From Norana najaformis (taxonomy: Eukaryota > Annelida > Clitellata > Crassiclitellata > Hormogastridae): a stretch of DNA of 64,000 nucleotides. Below, piece after piece: positions 43,378-55,999 of the stretch. A program made the position numbers and the translations under genes. Under the pieces are notes generated by a model. It saw nothing but the letters and a program-made list of their open reading frames with translations. It ran no database searches and was not told where the DNA came from. How positions within the stretch are numbered: the stretch's first letter is position 1; each line of letters opens with the position of its first letter. The stretch spans positions 3,450,745-3,514,744 of the forward strand of contig OZ029915.1 of the NCBI GenBank assembly GCA_964023275.1, written 5' to 3'.

Positions 43378-43950
43378 AGTGGCACTCCTACTCTACAACA
43401 CCTGTTGCACGTGCCACTCACAGGTAGCAAATTAGCTTTCCTTCCAACACGTGCCACTGCACCAAGGCACATGCATACATACATACATACATATATACAT
43501 ATATACATACATATATACATATATACATATATACATATATACATATATACGTATATACATACATATATACATACATACATAAATGGCAATATATTTAGAA
43601 GCCAAAATAAGACTCACGTGTACAGAGAAACGACCAGAGCGACCAAACGAACAGTAGAATCTCAATGGGAGATGCGTTCCTCAACAAAATCCTCCAACTT
43701 TGCAAAGAAAAGTAATTACAATCCACATTAGAGAGACAGCATCAACTTCAAAACGACATGTCGTGAGTTTAGTTCGGACACTCAAATACGAAGAGGATCG
43801 AAAAGCAAACCCGGACTCAATTCACACCATATACACGTTTATGTAAAGGTTATAGCGTTCCCGCCGGACACTCCTACTCTACAACACCTGTTGCACGTGT
43901 CACCCACAGGTAGCATTCTTGCATTTCCTTTCAACATGTTCCACTGCAAC
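43378..43950 (+). mobile_element. Microsatellite-bearing element N, left arm (one unit plus a partial)
   Basis: Unit 1 (43378-43865) runs actcctactctacaacacc, gtgccactgcaccaaggcac, an internal (TACA)n/(TATA)n, gaccagagcgaccaaacg, then gtcgtgagttt and finally a diverged ttcccgccgga. Unit 2 begins at once with ggacactcctactctac and reaches its own TACA array. The copies are therefore head-to-tail, and inverted relative to 44245-45026. Confidence 0.8.
43470..43585. repeat. Internal (TACA/TATA)n of element N
   Basis: Sits at the same place in the unit as the (TA)n at 44519-44652 in the inverted copy. Confidence 0.9.
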
Positions 43951-43954
43951 AACG

Positions 43955-44215
43955 TACATACATATATATACATATATAGATATATATAGATAGATTATAC
44001 AGTAGCGATACATACACACATACATACACATAAATGCATACATAAATACATACACATACATGCATACATACATACATACATACATACATTCATACATATG
44101 TACATACATAATACTTGTATACATACATACATACATACACATACATGCATGCATGCATACATACATACATACATACATACTGTACGTACATACGTACATA
44201 CATACATATATATAT
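43955..44215. repeat. (TACA)n microsatellite between the arms of element N
   Basis: Extends the internal microsatellite of the second left-arm unit up to the inversion junction. Confidence 0.9.
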
Positions 44216-44244
44216 ATTATATTTATTTAAATAATACATGAATA

Positions 44245-45026
<782 letters not shown>

Positions 45027-45074
45027 ACTAACTCTGCCGTTTATTCACCCCTTAGACAAATAGACAAATTGCAA

Positions 45075-45440
45075 CAACATACATACACACATGAATGCAT
45101 ACATGCATACATACTTCCATCCATCCATGCAAACAAACATACATAGCTACGTACATACATACATCCATACGTACATACATTTATATATAAAGCCATCCTA
45201 CAAACATCCGTCCATCCATACGTACATCCATCCATCCTTACATACATACATATATACATACATACATACATCAAACCATACATACATACATCCATACATA
45301 CATATATACATACTTACGCACATACAACCATACATCCATCCATGCATCCATCCATACATACATACATCCATACATACATATATACATACATACGTGCATG
45401 CACACACTCTTGTGCATACATGTATATATATATGCATTCA
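45075..45440. repeat. Mixed (TACA)n/(CATC)n array
   Basis: Begins close to the end of the last N unit. Block duplications of catacatccatacata are visible. Confidence 0.9.
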
Positions 45441-45990
45441 TACATAGAGAATCAACCATGCCTTTATACATATTACCTTTATCACGTGATATTAGTGCAC
45501 AGGCATATTTACATACATATGTACAGAGTTGCCAATATATGTACATTAAATATGCTGGCTAATACAATCATCCAGTTAATATTAAATTCTCATTTTGCGT
45601 CCGTCATTATGCATATATGTATGTGTATAGATGTCCGCCATTATATATAATATATATAGTAAACATACATGTGTATATATATATGTACATACAATGCCTG
45701 AATGTACCACGCACATTTTCGCTAATGACAGATGCCTTAGTATTTAAAATATAATGACATGCAGTTCGAAATGATATTTAGTATGAAAATATTTATTAAG
45801 TATAATTATTTTATAAGTATGAATTACTCAATATAAATATTTAGCATATTATGTATAAATATATATAAAATTGCAATATACCTTGCATATATATGCTTCG
45901 TAACAGATAGTGTTTAAAATCAAATTATATAATTATAATTATATACTAATATATTCTTGGAAATTATATTCAGAGAAGTGCTGTTGCTTG
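45441..45990. other. AT-rich spacer
   Basis: TA runs at 45640-45690 and 45930-45950. No gene found. Confidence 0.5.
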
Positions 45991-45999
45991 AGCTAACTC

Positions 46000-46170
46000 C
46001 AAGAGCCAGGCAAGCGTATAAAGTGTTAGCGACTTCACTCTTCTTAGCCTCGGCATATGAAGGCGTTTGGCCAGTCGTATTCCTCGCCGTCAGATCTTCC
46101 CATTGACAGTGTGCGGTCAGTGTACACATTTATAGCTGAGCTAGTTAGGGCGGTAGGTGGAGAAGAAATT
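46000..46170 (+). mobile_element. Dispersed repeat family M, copy 2
   Basis: cttagcctcggcatatgaagg, gacagtgtgcggtcagtgtac and tagctgagctagttagg correspond in order to copy 1 and, inverted, to 61245-61430. Confidence 0.5.
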
Positions 46171-46262
46171 TCGAAACATGTTTTGCCTTTGCGGGATTTG
46201 AACCTCGACTTACAGAGTAATGGTTTAAACCGTCAACCATTAGACTATCGCACGCCAATATT
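46165..46262 (-). mobile_element. tRNA-like SINE head, unnamed family
   Basis: On minus, gcgtgcgatagtctaatgg (A-box region) and cgaggttcaaatcccgc (B box) are spaced like a tRNA. It adjoins family M copy 2, so M may be its body. Acceptor-stem pairing is not evident, so a functional tRNA is unlikely. Confidence 0.5.
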
Positions 46263-46785
46263 AACGTGGTCTAGTGAAAATCAATTAACTACGTCATCAC
46301 ATAGTTAATCCAAATTAATTAATGAATTTAAATCTCTCGCAGAGCTTCCAAACTTGATAACTTTTTGAAAGCTGTATCGTTACTCTAGTTTTACGTCGGT
46401 GACTTTATTCTCTGCTAATCAATGATATTATTGTCTTTTAGAAGGAAAATATTATTACTACTACAGACAAAACCCTTACATATAACTACGACTTAGGGTT
46501 TAAATAATTATTTTCTAGGTAAATAGTGAAATAAAATAGTTTTGTGCGTTTCGTAAAGGAAATAATGGTTTTGACAAAGAACTAAAACTTTTCGTTCAAC
46601 ATTGAACAATAAAAACATCTTTTGGCCTCAGTAATTCCTAATATGACTCGATGTCAATGGGTCAAATAAAGGTCAATATCATTGCACCCGTGTTTGAAAT
46701 TTCAAGATGTCACGTGGTCATTTTAATAATATATCCAGTTAACATTGTGCATGAATATGGATTACGTGTTTTCATGACACACAAA
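46263..46785. other. AT-rich spacer
   Basis: No repeat partner or gene recognised. Confidence 0.45.
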
Positions 46786-46786
46786 C

Positions 46787-46990
46787 GTACACACATACAT
46801 ATATATATACATACCAAATTAAACACATACATACATACACACATATATACACACATATGCATGCATACATACATGCATACTAATACATGCATACATGCAC
46901 ATACGTATATATACACTCTTGTATACATACATGAGATACACACACATGTATGCATGTATATGATGCATACATACATGCATGCATACCGGC
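46787..46990. repeat. (TACA/CACA)n microsatellite
   Basis: TACA array with many TGCA and CACA variants. Confidence 0.9.
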
Positions 46991-47154
46991 ATATAATATT
47001 CATAAGAATGCAAAATGAATTAATAAGGTCGCAGGAAATTCACTATGAACAAGATTTCACTGTTTTTGAAACGGTACTTGATATTTTAAGACCATTTTAA
47101 GTATTTTTTCTTGTTATTTGATTCTATAACATTACACATATATGCAAGTAAGCA

Positions 47155-47450
47155 TCATCATTATCATCAACATCATCATCATTATCATCATCATCGGTTT
47201 CTGACGCCGATCATCTTGGGGCGATGGGGCAAATAAATTCTTTTCGATCTTATGTCAAATTCAGTGTTGATCTCATGTTCAGCCCAGTCTTGCTATGTCC
47301 TCGTTTATACTGTTTATCCCGTGTGGACCACGTGATCTTTCGTTTCTTCTCTTCCCTTCGCATCTTGCATGTAATGCACTGTGGGGGATTTTCTTACCTG
47401 GCATTCTTTTTTTCATTTCATTTTATTGCTCCACAAAAAGACAACAGCAT
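47155..47450 (-). mobile_element. RTE-like LINE 3' end with (ATG)n tail
   Basis: The minus frames give SINEDIARLG, then a frameshifted DRKEFICPIAP, then (ATG)n at 47155-47198. The same ending (TKNEDIARFG, then GATGAT.) occurs at 62095-62310. The upstream RT part of apparently the same insertion lies at 47700-47955. Confidence 0.6.
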
Positions 47451-47699
47451 ATAAGATATTACATTTTTTTTAAAATTTATGTTGGATGCAACAGGCAATT
47501 ACAAAAAGAATCACTGCCCGGTTATTACGGACGCCTACGTCACATGGAATGCTATTTAAAATGACAAATAATCAACTTAACAGGCCTATAATCCAATTTC
47601 CACATGGGACCAAAACATAGGAGTCTAAACTGTACGACTTTATTCGCCAGAATTGTCTGCATATCCAAATGTTCTCGTATTTCGTCATATCCAGTATTT

Positions 47700-48081
<382 letters not shown>

Positions 48082-48119
48082 CTGAATATGCATTAATATA
48101 GATACATTCATATGATAAT

Positions 48120-48540
48120 AAAAAATATGTTAAAGGTAATGGAAAGTGAATGTATGGTTGAGCACGGCGCGGTTTATGGGGGAAGAAAGCGAAGAAAAAG
48201 TGGGGGATAAATTGGGAAGAACGTGGGGGAGAAAGTGGGGAGATATATTGGGGGAGAAAGCGGGAACGAAAGATATTTGAACCGCTAAGTAGGGAGCCAA
48301 ACTGTATGCATGAGAACATTTTTTGTCAGGGGGAAAAAGACCTATCAGCGGAAGCAAGAAGTATGGGGAAAATGTGTCTTCATTGAGAGATAAACGGAAG
48401 GTGGGGAGATGAGTTATTTTTCCTAAAAATAGCACAAGAGGTTCTGGGTGCTTGACCCTGACCGAATCCTCAACACTCCGTGGATTCATGCATTGCCAGC
48501 AGGTAATGGCGTAAGATAAATAAAAAACAGTAGTTAGATT
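48120..48540. other. Purine-rich sequence with degenerate gtgggggagaaag motif
   Basis: gtgggggataaa, gtgggggagaaag, attgggggagaaagc and similar recur at 48195-48270, a decayed short tandem repeat. Confidence 0.5.
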
Positions 48541-48584
48541 TCGTTAGTTGTCAGAAAGACTGTTGTTCGCAGTGAATCCAGCGA

Positions 48585-48765
48585 CAGAGAAGACCCCGTG
48601 GAAGACCCCGTGGAAGACCCCGTGGAAGGCCGGTGGACGATGCAGTTGATTCATCGATGAGGGCCGCAGCCGACATTTGTCTGATTGTCTGTTGCAAAGG
48701 AGTGGCTCACATCGGCAGAAATGGTCACCGAGTTGTCAGAGCGGACCCCCAAGTTTGCGGTGAAG
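48585..48765 (+). mobile_element. Possible LINE C-terminal end
   Basis: One frame gives RRPRGRPRGRPRGRPVDDAV, then AAADICLIVCCKGVAH, then GRNGHRVVRADPQ. The GRP...D and final R..VVR.A.P spacing recalls the RTE-like C-terminus at 62945. A 12-bp unit (ccccgtggaaga) is triplicated in the GRP stretch. It passes into a purine array, as other LINE ends here do. Tentative. Confidence 0.4.
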
Positions 48766-49232
48766 AGGAGAGGGGAGGAGAAGAGAGAGGAGAGGCTAAG
48801 AGAAATGAGTAGAGGAGAGAATAGAGGAGAGAAGAGAGGAGAAGAGAAGACAGGAGGAGAAGAGAGAAGAGAGGAGAGAGAAGAGAGGAGGAGAGAGGAG
48901 GAGAGAAGATGAGAGAAGAGGAGAGAGCAGAGAAGAGCAGATAAGACTAGAGAGAAGAGAGGAGGAGAAAGGAGAGGATAAGAGAGAAGACCAGAGAAGA
49001 CCAGAGAAGACCAGAGAAGACCAGAGAAGACCAGAGAAGACCAGAGAAGACCAGAGAAGACCAGAGAAGACCAGAGAAGACCAGAGAAGACCAGAGAAGA
49101 CCAGAGAAGACCAGAGAAGACCAGAGAAGACTAGAGAAGACCAGAGAGAAGAGAGGAGAGGAGAAGATAGAAGAAGATTGAAGAAAGAGAGAGGAAAAGA
49201 GAAGAAAGGAGAAGAAAAGAGAGGAGAGGCAG
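48762..49232. repeat. Purine array with 10-bp (gaccagagaa)n core
   Basis: Irregular gagaa and gagga units flank about 15 nearly perfect copies of a 10-bp unit at 48983-49145. Confidence 0.95.
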
Positions 49233-49330
49233 CCGCTAATGGGTATGAATTTTTTGCAACTTCACTTCCTTAACCTCGGCATATGGTTGTCAGCTGGTCG
49301 AACTTCTGTATCACAGAGGGGTGAAGATCA
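49233..49330 (+). mobile_element. Dispersed repeat family M, partial copy 3
   Basis: aacttcacttccttaacctc and ggcatatgg resemble the start of the copies at 42510 and 46030. Confidence 0.4.
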
Positions 49331-49368
49331 TCGAGCAGATGGCGACGCCGTAGAGTGGTGCATCTTGT

Positions 49369-49722
49369 GTGGGGCACGGTTGCCGATTGGTTAGAGCGCT
49401 TGGCTTGTATGTAGGTCACGGTAGCCGATTGGTTTAGAGCGCTTGGCTTGTATGTAGGTCGCGGTAACCGATTGGTTAGAGCGCTTGGCTTGTATGTAGG
49501 TCACGGTAGCCGATTGGTTAGAGCGCTTGGCTTGTATGTAGGTCACAGTAGCCGATTGGTTAGATCGCTCCGCTGGTAAAGCTGACAGTGCGGGTTCGAG
49601 CCTCCTCTGAAACGACTACTGTGTAGGGACCTTGAGCAAGTACTTCGCTCACAATTGCTCAGTGCCATCAAATGATGCTTAGTATTTAGATAGTTGCGCT
49701 TAATAAATGCAGAAATGAAAGT
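49369..49722 (+). mobile_element. SINE family G with five-unit tRNA-like head
   Basis: Units start at 49375, 49417, 49460, 49502 and 49544, with near-identical cacggtagccgattggttag and agcgcttggcttgtatgtag segments. The fifth continues into the B box (gcgggttcgagcctcc at 49590), body and ttaataaatgcagaaatg tail. The unit length (42 bp, one of 43) and count equal those at 27056, but the units there read agtcctgggtttg in place of agcgcttggcttg. Confidence 0.88.
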
Positions 49723-49786
49723 AACACTAATGGATGAAGTATGAGGTTAGATACCATCTATACTCTGAAATGTGCTTCATACACAG

Positions 49787-50015
49787 AATCGTAATCGTAA
49801 TCGTAATCTCGAGATTTCTACAGCGCCCAGCGAAAGCCACGTCGCGGGGACCAGATTATTCGCAGGCGCTCAGTCAACACAAAATCGATAAGCAAAATGG
49901 TTCGGTTCCAGGTCAAGATCCAAGAGTCAGGCAGAGAGACAGCGTGGCAGCTACGGTGGGTGGTGTTTGGGATTGAAGCGGAGAGAGAGAGAGAGAGAGA
50001 GAGAGATAAGAGGGA
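49787..50015 (-). mobile_element. Family A element
   Basis: (CGTAAT)n, then ctcgagatttctacagcgcc and the standard body. Its far end runs into (GA)n at 49979-50008. Confidence 0.7.
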
Positions 50016-50047
50016 AGCACTCTCTTTTGGTTTCCCCTTAGCACTGA

Positions 50048-50215
50048 CAGTGGCGGATTTAGCTATGTGTATGTGGGGGTTCGGTTCGCCCCCCACCTCT
50101 TTTTGGTTATATACCGGCGCCCCTCAGACTAGACCTGGTCATGGTGGACTACTAGAATGTGACCCCCCTCTGGAAATGCTCTTCCCCCATGCAAGCAATC
50201 CTAGAATCGTCACTG
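50048..50215. mobile_element. hAT-type MITE (CAGTGGCGG ends), copy 2
   Basis: Starts CAGTGGCGGATTTAGCTA. The internal ggttatataccggcgcccct and tctggaaatgc blocks match copy 1 at 19029. The right end is decayed (cgtcactg), and the flanking duplication is only 5 of 8. Confidence 0.75.
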
Positions 50216-51020
50216 TGTCTCTGAACTCATATGGAGGGGGCGTTGCCCTATGAACCTCTGGTTCCACCCCTTCCCAAAACCATGTTCATATTATCTTCTG
50301 CATGGGCGTGTTCACAGTCTGCTATATATTTACCTTTAGCAAAAAGCGCAAGGGCAGGCCTTAGCGTCGATTTTTTTTATTGTTTCCATAGATGTCGCGC
50401 CGTATTTGAGCCCTCTACCGAAGAAAGTTGAACTGTCGGCCATTAATAATTTCATCCTAATTCGAGGATTTGACCTTGCCCCGGACAACTGCATATATAT
50501 ACATATGTATACTGTATATGTATATATGTATATATATATACATAGAATATTAATTTTCTTTCATATTCATGTCAGTGAACACAAAGTTAATATTCATCAA
50601 AACAGTTTTATTCATTGCAAGAATACATATTCATAATATTGATATTCAACCATGAATATTAATATTCTGAGCTAAAATCGAAAGCCTTTGTATTCAAAAT
50701 AGCGCCGGTCAATTTTATAACGCTGAGATAGTTCGCAGATTTGCACTTACATAATGATATTGATGCCAGTAAATAATAAATTGAAAATTAATAAAATCTG
50801 TAAGAAAACTAGCATAAATATCACGAAATTTTGTGATACATGGATGGCACACGCATCTATATGTAACAAAAAAACGCCTTCATTAATGGATACATTGAAA
50901 GACTTTGTGACTACAATATCTATGAATTAACTCTATATGTATGTATCTATGTAAATCTGTGTATATATATATACATACTATGCATTTTCTATTTTAAACA
51001 CTTCTTATATGCAGTATATA

Positions 51021-51028
<8 letters not shown>
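50216..51028. other. AT-rich sequence
   Basis: TATA/TACA runs at 50500-50545 and 50935-50980. The attaatattc/gaatattaat motifs at 50540-50670 recur in both orientations. No gene. Confidence 0.5.

Positions 51029-51078
<50 letters not shown>
51029..51078. repeat. (TA)n microsatellite
   Basis: Pure dinucleotide run. Confidence 0.9.
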
Positions 51079-51079
<1 letters not shown>

Positions 51080-51171
51080 CTACAAATGTACATAAAGGTT
51101 TTATATAATCTCTGTATATAGGCATTTTATAGATTTATAATTTATATTAATACATATTTTTCTATACAAAT

Positions 51172-51352
51172 TGTGGGGCACGATAGCCGATTGGATAGAG
51201 GGCTCGGCTTGTAATGCGGAGAGTACGGGTTCGAGCCTCCTTCGAGAAGGTTACTGTGTAGAGACTTTGAGCAAGTCCTTCATTTACAATTGCTCAGCGC
51301 CACCATTTAATGCTTTGCCATGAGATAGTGGCGCTTAATAAATGCATAAATA
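51172..51352 (+). mobile_element. tRNA-derived SINE family G, monomeric head
   Basis: A complete copy with gtggggcacgatagccgatt at the 5' end, a B box cgggttcgagcctcc at 51226, the gttactgtgtagagactttg body and the gtggcgcttaataaatgc tail. It gives the reference structure against which the head arrays are judged. Confidence 0.88.
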
Positions 51353-51454
51353 TGAACGTATATATAGAAATTCATTTTATTTTGTATATATATACCGTTC
51401 AGTTTCTATATACATATTTATACATAAATGCTCAAATCTAGACCATGTTATTGT

Positions 51455-51625
51455 TTTAAATTAGTAACTTCTATAGGGCCGGTATCTAATGCACAAGGCA
51501 TCAACCGATGGTACACCAAACTAATCCGCATTCAAGTCAATTTCCAGAAGGTCCGTTGAATACAACCAATTAAGCTACATGGTTGCATAAATGGATAAGC
51601 TATCCCTCTTGTAAGATATTCCACA
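51455..51625 (-). mobile_element. LINE 3' tail, family K
   Basis: acttctatagggccggta, tctaatgcacaaggcatcaa and the gtcaatttccagaaggtc body match 15720-15830. Confidence 0.6.
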
Positions 51626-51639
51626 TGTAAGTAACATTT

Positions 51640-51868
51640 CCACTCTATCTCGATTCAAACCTTGGTAGAATCTCAGAGAAGTTTTTCCTATTGTTATTTT
51701 TTGTCAAAAGTAGACAGTCGACAGGTGTTTATCGTTCTGTTAAAATTCTATTTGTTGAAATTCTATTTACTTCGTACTTGGGCTGACTCTTGACCTTGTA
51801 AAGCACCCTAGAAGTAGCCTGCTACTTACGATGCTATATAAATTGGCATAATTACAATTACAATTGTT
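51640..51868 (+). mobile_element. LINE 3' UTR and tail, family B
   Basis: ttgtaaagcaccctagaagta and acgatgctatataaattgg followed by (ATTACA)n; paired with 33030-33128. Confidence 0.55.
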
Positions 51869-52510
51869 AGCATTCACAGCTAATTAAAATTAAACATAGT
51901 AACTGATTTATATAGATTAAAGTCTTAAATACCGCATTTGATATGTTCTTAAACGGCATTATCTAAATGTTCAGAAAAATAAATAAATAAATATACACAT
52001 GCACGCATTCATACATATATCCATAAATACATATGTAGAGTCATACACACATTCATACATGCATAAACACATACATGTGCACCCAGTTATGTAAACGAAA
52101 CACGTACATATTCGATATCTTAGGTGCTGTTGTTTAGGTATACGTAGTGTATATATACATAAAGCCTATATATGTGCATAGAATTACTGTTTATGAAAAA
52201 TACTTTTTTGTGCATTTTAATGTTGAAAATATATAAAATAAATGTCAAGAGCAAAGGCATATACAATCTTCGCTCATAAATTACAATTTTTAATTAGAAA
52301 AATTTATGAAGTAAACAGTTTAAACGCAAAGATGCAGTAGCTTCAAGTTAAGCCACAAACGTAAAAATCTATAGAATGATTGAATGTAGTTTTAGCTGTC
52401 AACTCTTAAAAACTAGTTAAATAAGTAATAAAAATTGGAAAGATAAGTTCAGAAAGATTTGCATTTATCGCACCATCATCTCCTTCACATGACTTAAACA
52501 TCATCATAAA
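51869..52510. other. AT-rich spacer with sparse TACA/ACACA runs
   Basis: Loose CATA/ACAC runs at 51985-52085. No gene recognised. Confidence 0.5.
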
Positions 52511-52514
52511 TATT

Positions 52515-52632
52515 AATGCAGACAGAAAGAGAGACAGACAGACACACACAGACACACAGACGCGCACATACACACAGACACACACGACACAGACAGACAC
52601 ACACAGACACAGACACACACAGACAGACAATG
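52515..52632. repeat. (CAGA)n/(CACA)n microsatellite
   Basis: Mixed acaga and cacaca units. Confidence 0.9.
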
Positions 52633-53010
52633 TACATAACAATTAATATAGATTATTTAAATGTATGGGTGTCTGATAATTTAGATTTTCCCATGTTTCA
52701 GTTATAAGCAAATGTGACATTTAACGCATCTAAGCAGGCGCTTATTAAAATCATCAAACTAAGAAACACAATCACAGCAATTCAAACAACAGGAAGCCTC
52801 TCCAAGTCTCAAAACTTTCGCTGGTACTCATTCACCTACCTCGAAAGTATGAAGGGATGAGTTGGCGCCACTAGCATGATATTCCACGAATGTGTAAGTG
52901 TCGGCAATGCTCGATTTTACTTAATCTTCAGTTCGCCTGACATTTTCTTAACAACAAAGCCTATCAGACACCGTTATTTATTTAAATAGTCTGCACTAAT
53001 TGCTATGCAC
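52633..53010. other. Unannotated spacer
   Basis: Nothing recognised. Confidence 0.4.
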
Positions 53011-53012
53011 AT

Positions 53013-53190
53013 TTTCTGTCTGTCTGTCTGCCCGTCTGTCTTTTTCTTTGTCTCTCTGTCTATCTATCTGTCTGTCTGCTTCTTTATACGTCTGTCCATC
53101 TGTCTGTTGCTTTGCCTGTCTGCCAGTCTGTCTGTTTGTTTGCTTGCATGACTGCCTGTCTGTCCATCTGTCCAGACTGCTCTTTATCTT
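53013..53190. repeat. (TCTG)n microsatellite
   Basis: tctg and tctgtttgtt units with interruptions. Confidence 0.9.
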
Positions 53191-53204
53191 TCTTCAGTGG
53201 AAGC

Positions 53205-53820
53205 CTCATGTTATATATACATGTATACATGCATATTTATATATCTACATACAACTATATATATAATATGCACGTATATACATTTATATATGTATATATG
53301 TATATATATACACAAATTTGTGTATATATGTACATATATACACAAATAGATAGACCTATGCATGGCTAAGAAGCAAGGCAGAAAAAAACGAAGCGAATCT
53401 TTTATCAGTTCGTTAAGCTCAGTGTATACATAGAAGAGACTATCGCCAGCCATTTCAACTGCATGGACCGAATACCAAGTCATCCTGATCAGACACCTTG
53501 AAATTACCCAGTAATAACCCATGGAACTACCCAATGACAACCCATGAAACTACCCAATAATAAATATATACGCTACCCAATTAAACCCCGGTTGGTAAAT
53601 TTAAACACGGAGTTCATTGAATATGCATATATAGCCATAGAGTATATATATATATATATAATTACATACTCTAACCCACCAATACTTTTAAACATATTAG
53701 AGAGTTGAGTATATGATTGCAGGTATGTTTTATGGGTGCCATGGGTCCAAGTGTCTGCTAATGAGTATAGTTGCATTCAATACAATAGAATGTAAACGAG
53801 AATTTGCAACGTTCAAAGGT
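53205..53820. other. TA/TATG-rich then unique sequence
   Basis: TATA runs at 53205-53345 and 53640-53662. A short tandem pcc-type motif (aactacccaatgacaaccca) repeats three times at 53500-53580. Confidence 0.5.
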
Positions 53821-54040
53821 AAACGATAGCCGATTTGTATAGGAGGTTGGGACATTGATGAGTGAGTGAGAGGGTTCAAGCCTTCTCTGGTGACTTCTAC
53901 AGCGCAGTTATCATGGTGCACAAAGCATCAATCGATGGTCGCTTCAAGTGAAATCGTTTTCAAAAATCATAAGCCGCTGAGAGGCCAAGTCGAATGCGTA
54001 TACAGGTCAAAGAAACCAGATATTTTAACTACTGGTTCCC
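53818..54040 (-). mobile_element. LINE tail K2 adjoining a SINE G-like head
   Basis: 53822-53885 has a G-like head in plus orientation (aaacgatagccgatttgtat, gagagggttcaagcc). It is joined at 53885 to a minus-oriented K2 tail (gtgacttctacagcgcagtt). The junction could be an insertion or a chimaera. Confidence 0.5.
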
Positions 54041-54043
54041 ATA

Positions 54044-54288
54044 AACAGTAATTAATCGTAATCCCGAGATTTCTACAGCGTTCACGAAAGCCACGTCACG
54101 GGGAACAGCTTATTCACAGGCGTTCAGTCAAAAGCAAAATTAAGGGTTCGGTTCCAGGTCAAGATTCAAAAGTCAGGCAGAGAGACAGCGTGGCACCTAC
54201 GGTGGGTGATGTTTGGGACTGGAGCAGAAAGAGAGATAAGAGGAAGAAGGGGGTCGGGATAGGATCTGTGAAAGAGGAATGTAAGCAA
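54044..54288 (-). mobile_element. Family A element
   Basis: Only two hexamers remain at the terminal repeat (taatcgtaat). The body runs to the gggataggatctgtgaaag end. Confidence 0.65.
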
Positions 54289-54314
54289 CTATAGCGGCCA
54301 ACGCGTGGGTTTTT

Positions 54315-54422
54315 CAGGAGGAAGTCGAGGATAAGGAGGAGAAGGAGGAGATGAAGGAGGATGAGAAGGATAAGGAGGATGAGGAGAAGGAGGAGGAGGA
54401 GGAGGAGGAGGAGGAGGAACAG
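54315..54422. repeat. (GGA)n purine repeat
   Basis: aggagga and aaggagg units. The poly-Pro minus frame is a repeat translation. Confidence 0.9.
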
Positions 54423-54514
54423 AAGGGCAATTGACGCACGATGTACTTCCCAAGTGAAGGAGATAACTTAGACGAGGAGGATCCGGCTGTTCGAACACAT
54501 CGCGCGTTGCGATA

Positions 54515-54690
54515 GCCAAAAGGTAACGCGTTTGGTCAATGATCATGCATGCATGCTGTTGCAGGTTCGAATACTAGTAACGACCCTAGGCAGATTGCTT
54601 GAGCGCACGTACCTCAGTCATCAAGCAGTAGAACTTAGTACCGGCGTAAGCTGGGAAATTATGTTGCAATTTCTGCATTGGCCTTTCACT
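54515..54690 (+). mobile_element. SINE family I, 5' piece of a split copy
   Basis: Head ggtaacgcgtttggtcaatg, a B box with caggttcgaatac, and the body to gtaccggcgtaagctgggaa. It continues after the family A insertion at 54949. Confidence 0.7.
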
Positions 54691-54946
54691 CAAAACTGAA
54701 AACATTACTCTTTGACAGATCTTATCCTGACACTGCTTTTTTCCTCTTATCTCTCTCTCCGCTCCAATCCCAAACACCACCACCCCCGTAGCTGCCACGC
54801 TGTCTCTCTGCCTGACTTTTGGATCTTGACCTGGAACCGAACACTTTTGGCTATCGATTTTGTTCTGACTGAGCGCCTGCGAATAAGCTGGTCCCCGCGA
54901 TGTGGCTTTCGATGGGCGCTGTATAAATTTCGGAATTACGATTAAA
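54691..54946 (+). mobile_element. Family A element inserted in SINE I
   Basis: gatcttatcctgac start, full body, and the end gggcgctgtataaatttcgg, then attacgatta. It lies between the two halves of the SINE. Confidence 0.7.
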
Positions 54947-55039
54947 CGGCAAGTCCTTCGAAGCACTGGGCCAGTTTAGTTCAGTGCCGGAGCAAGGCCC
55001 AAAGAAAAGGAAATGAGAGACTCCCTCTGGTTCCTCATG
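54947..55039 (+). mobile_element. SINE family I, middle piece of the split copy
   Basis: aacggcaagtccttcgaagc, aaagaaaaggaaatgagaga and ggttcctcatg correspond to 15210-15320 of the full copy. Confidence 0.65.
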
Positions 55040-55999
55040 CACTGCAAGAAATTGCCCGTAAATTTACGGTTAAGTGACACGCCAACAGAATTGCCAGAAC
55101 ATTCGCCGTAAAATTACGGGCGACCCCTTTTTTCAATTATGGGTGGCCCGCCATTTTACGGTTAATCCCCGTATTATTTACGGGGAATTCCTGTTTTTTT
55201 ACGACGGGGTGCTCGTTTATTTACGGTAATTTTCCTAAATTTTACGGCGATTTTGCGCTAATTTTAAGGGAAATGGCCTGTTATTAACGCTTTAGCACCA
55301 TACTTTTACGGTAAATGGCCTTTTATTAACGGTTCATTCTTCGTATTTTTACGGAGATTTTCTGTATATTCGGCGTATTTTTACGACCTATGCCCGTTTA
55401 TTAACTGCAATATTCCGCAATTTTACGACGATTTGCAATAATCTTCCAGAAAATGGCCTTTATATTACGTTATATATTAGCCTTTATATTAGCCTTTTTT
55501 TTAAGTGTTCGCTTATTTGTCCGCCAGTGTGACAATCACTGTATTTTTGTTTTATTAATGTCTTATTGCATGTCAGAAACAGTTTTGATGCAGTGAAGCC
55601 TCCGAAATGACCGCCGCGTTGATTGGAGGTCTGACATATACGGTGTATCCTTGCGCAGTTTGCTTTAAGTAATGCGGTTTCTTCAGAAAGTATCGATCAT
55701 GTTATAATCGTGTTTATTTTTATATGTAGCTAATATTACATCATATAAAAAGATGTTTAATTACTTTCTATAATTGTTTTTACAATGTTTGAGTCGCTAG
55801 TTTGCACGGTTGTACAAGAACTATATTTTGCATACATGTATACAAATCACGAACAACGCAAGTAGGCTGAATAGCGGCCAAAATAACCCGAAAGGCATAA
55901 ATTAAAACGAGCGTTTACCCGTTAGCCGAAAATGGGGTTATTGAACCGTAAAAAACGGTTAAAAATACTCCCATTAAAACGGAATTTTTTTGCATTGTG
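55040..55999. mobile_element. hAT-like non-autonomous element rich in TTTACGG motifs
   Basis: The ends CACTGCAAGAAATTGCCCGT and, inverted, CACAATGCAAAAAAATTCCG form imperfect terminal repeats. Inside, at least a dozen ttttacgg/ccgtaaa motifs occur in both orientations at 55060-55480 and 55940-55985. No coding frame is present. It splits SINE I, whose sequence resumes as tggaacattgg. An 8-bp target duplication is not clear. Confidence 0.6.
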
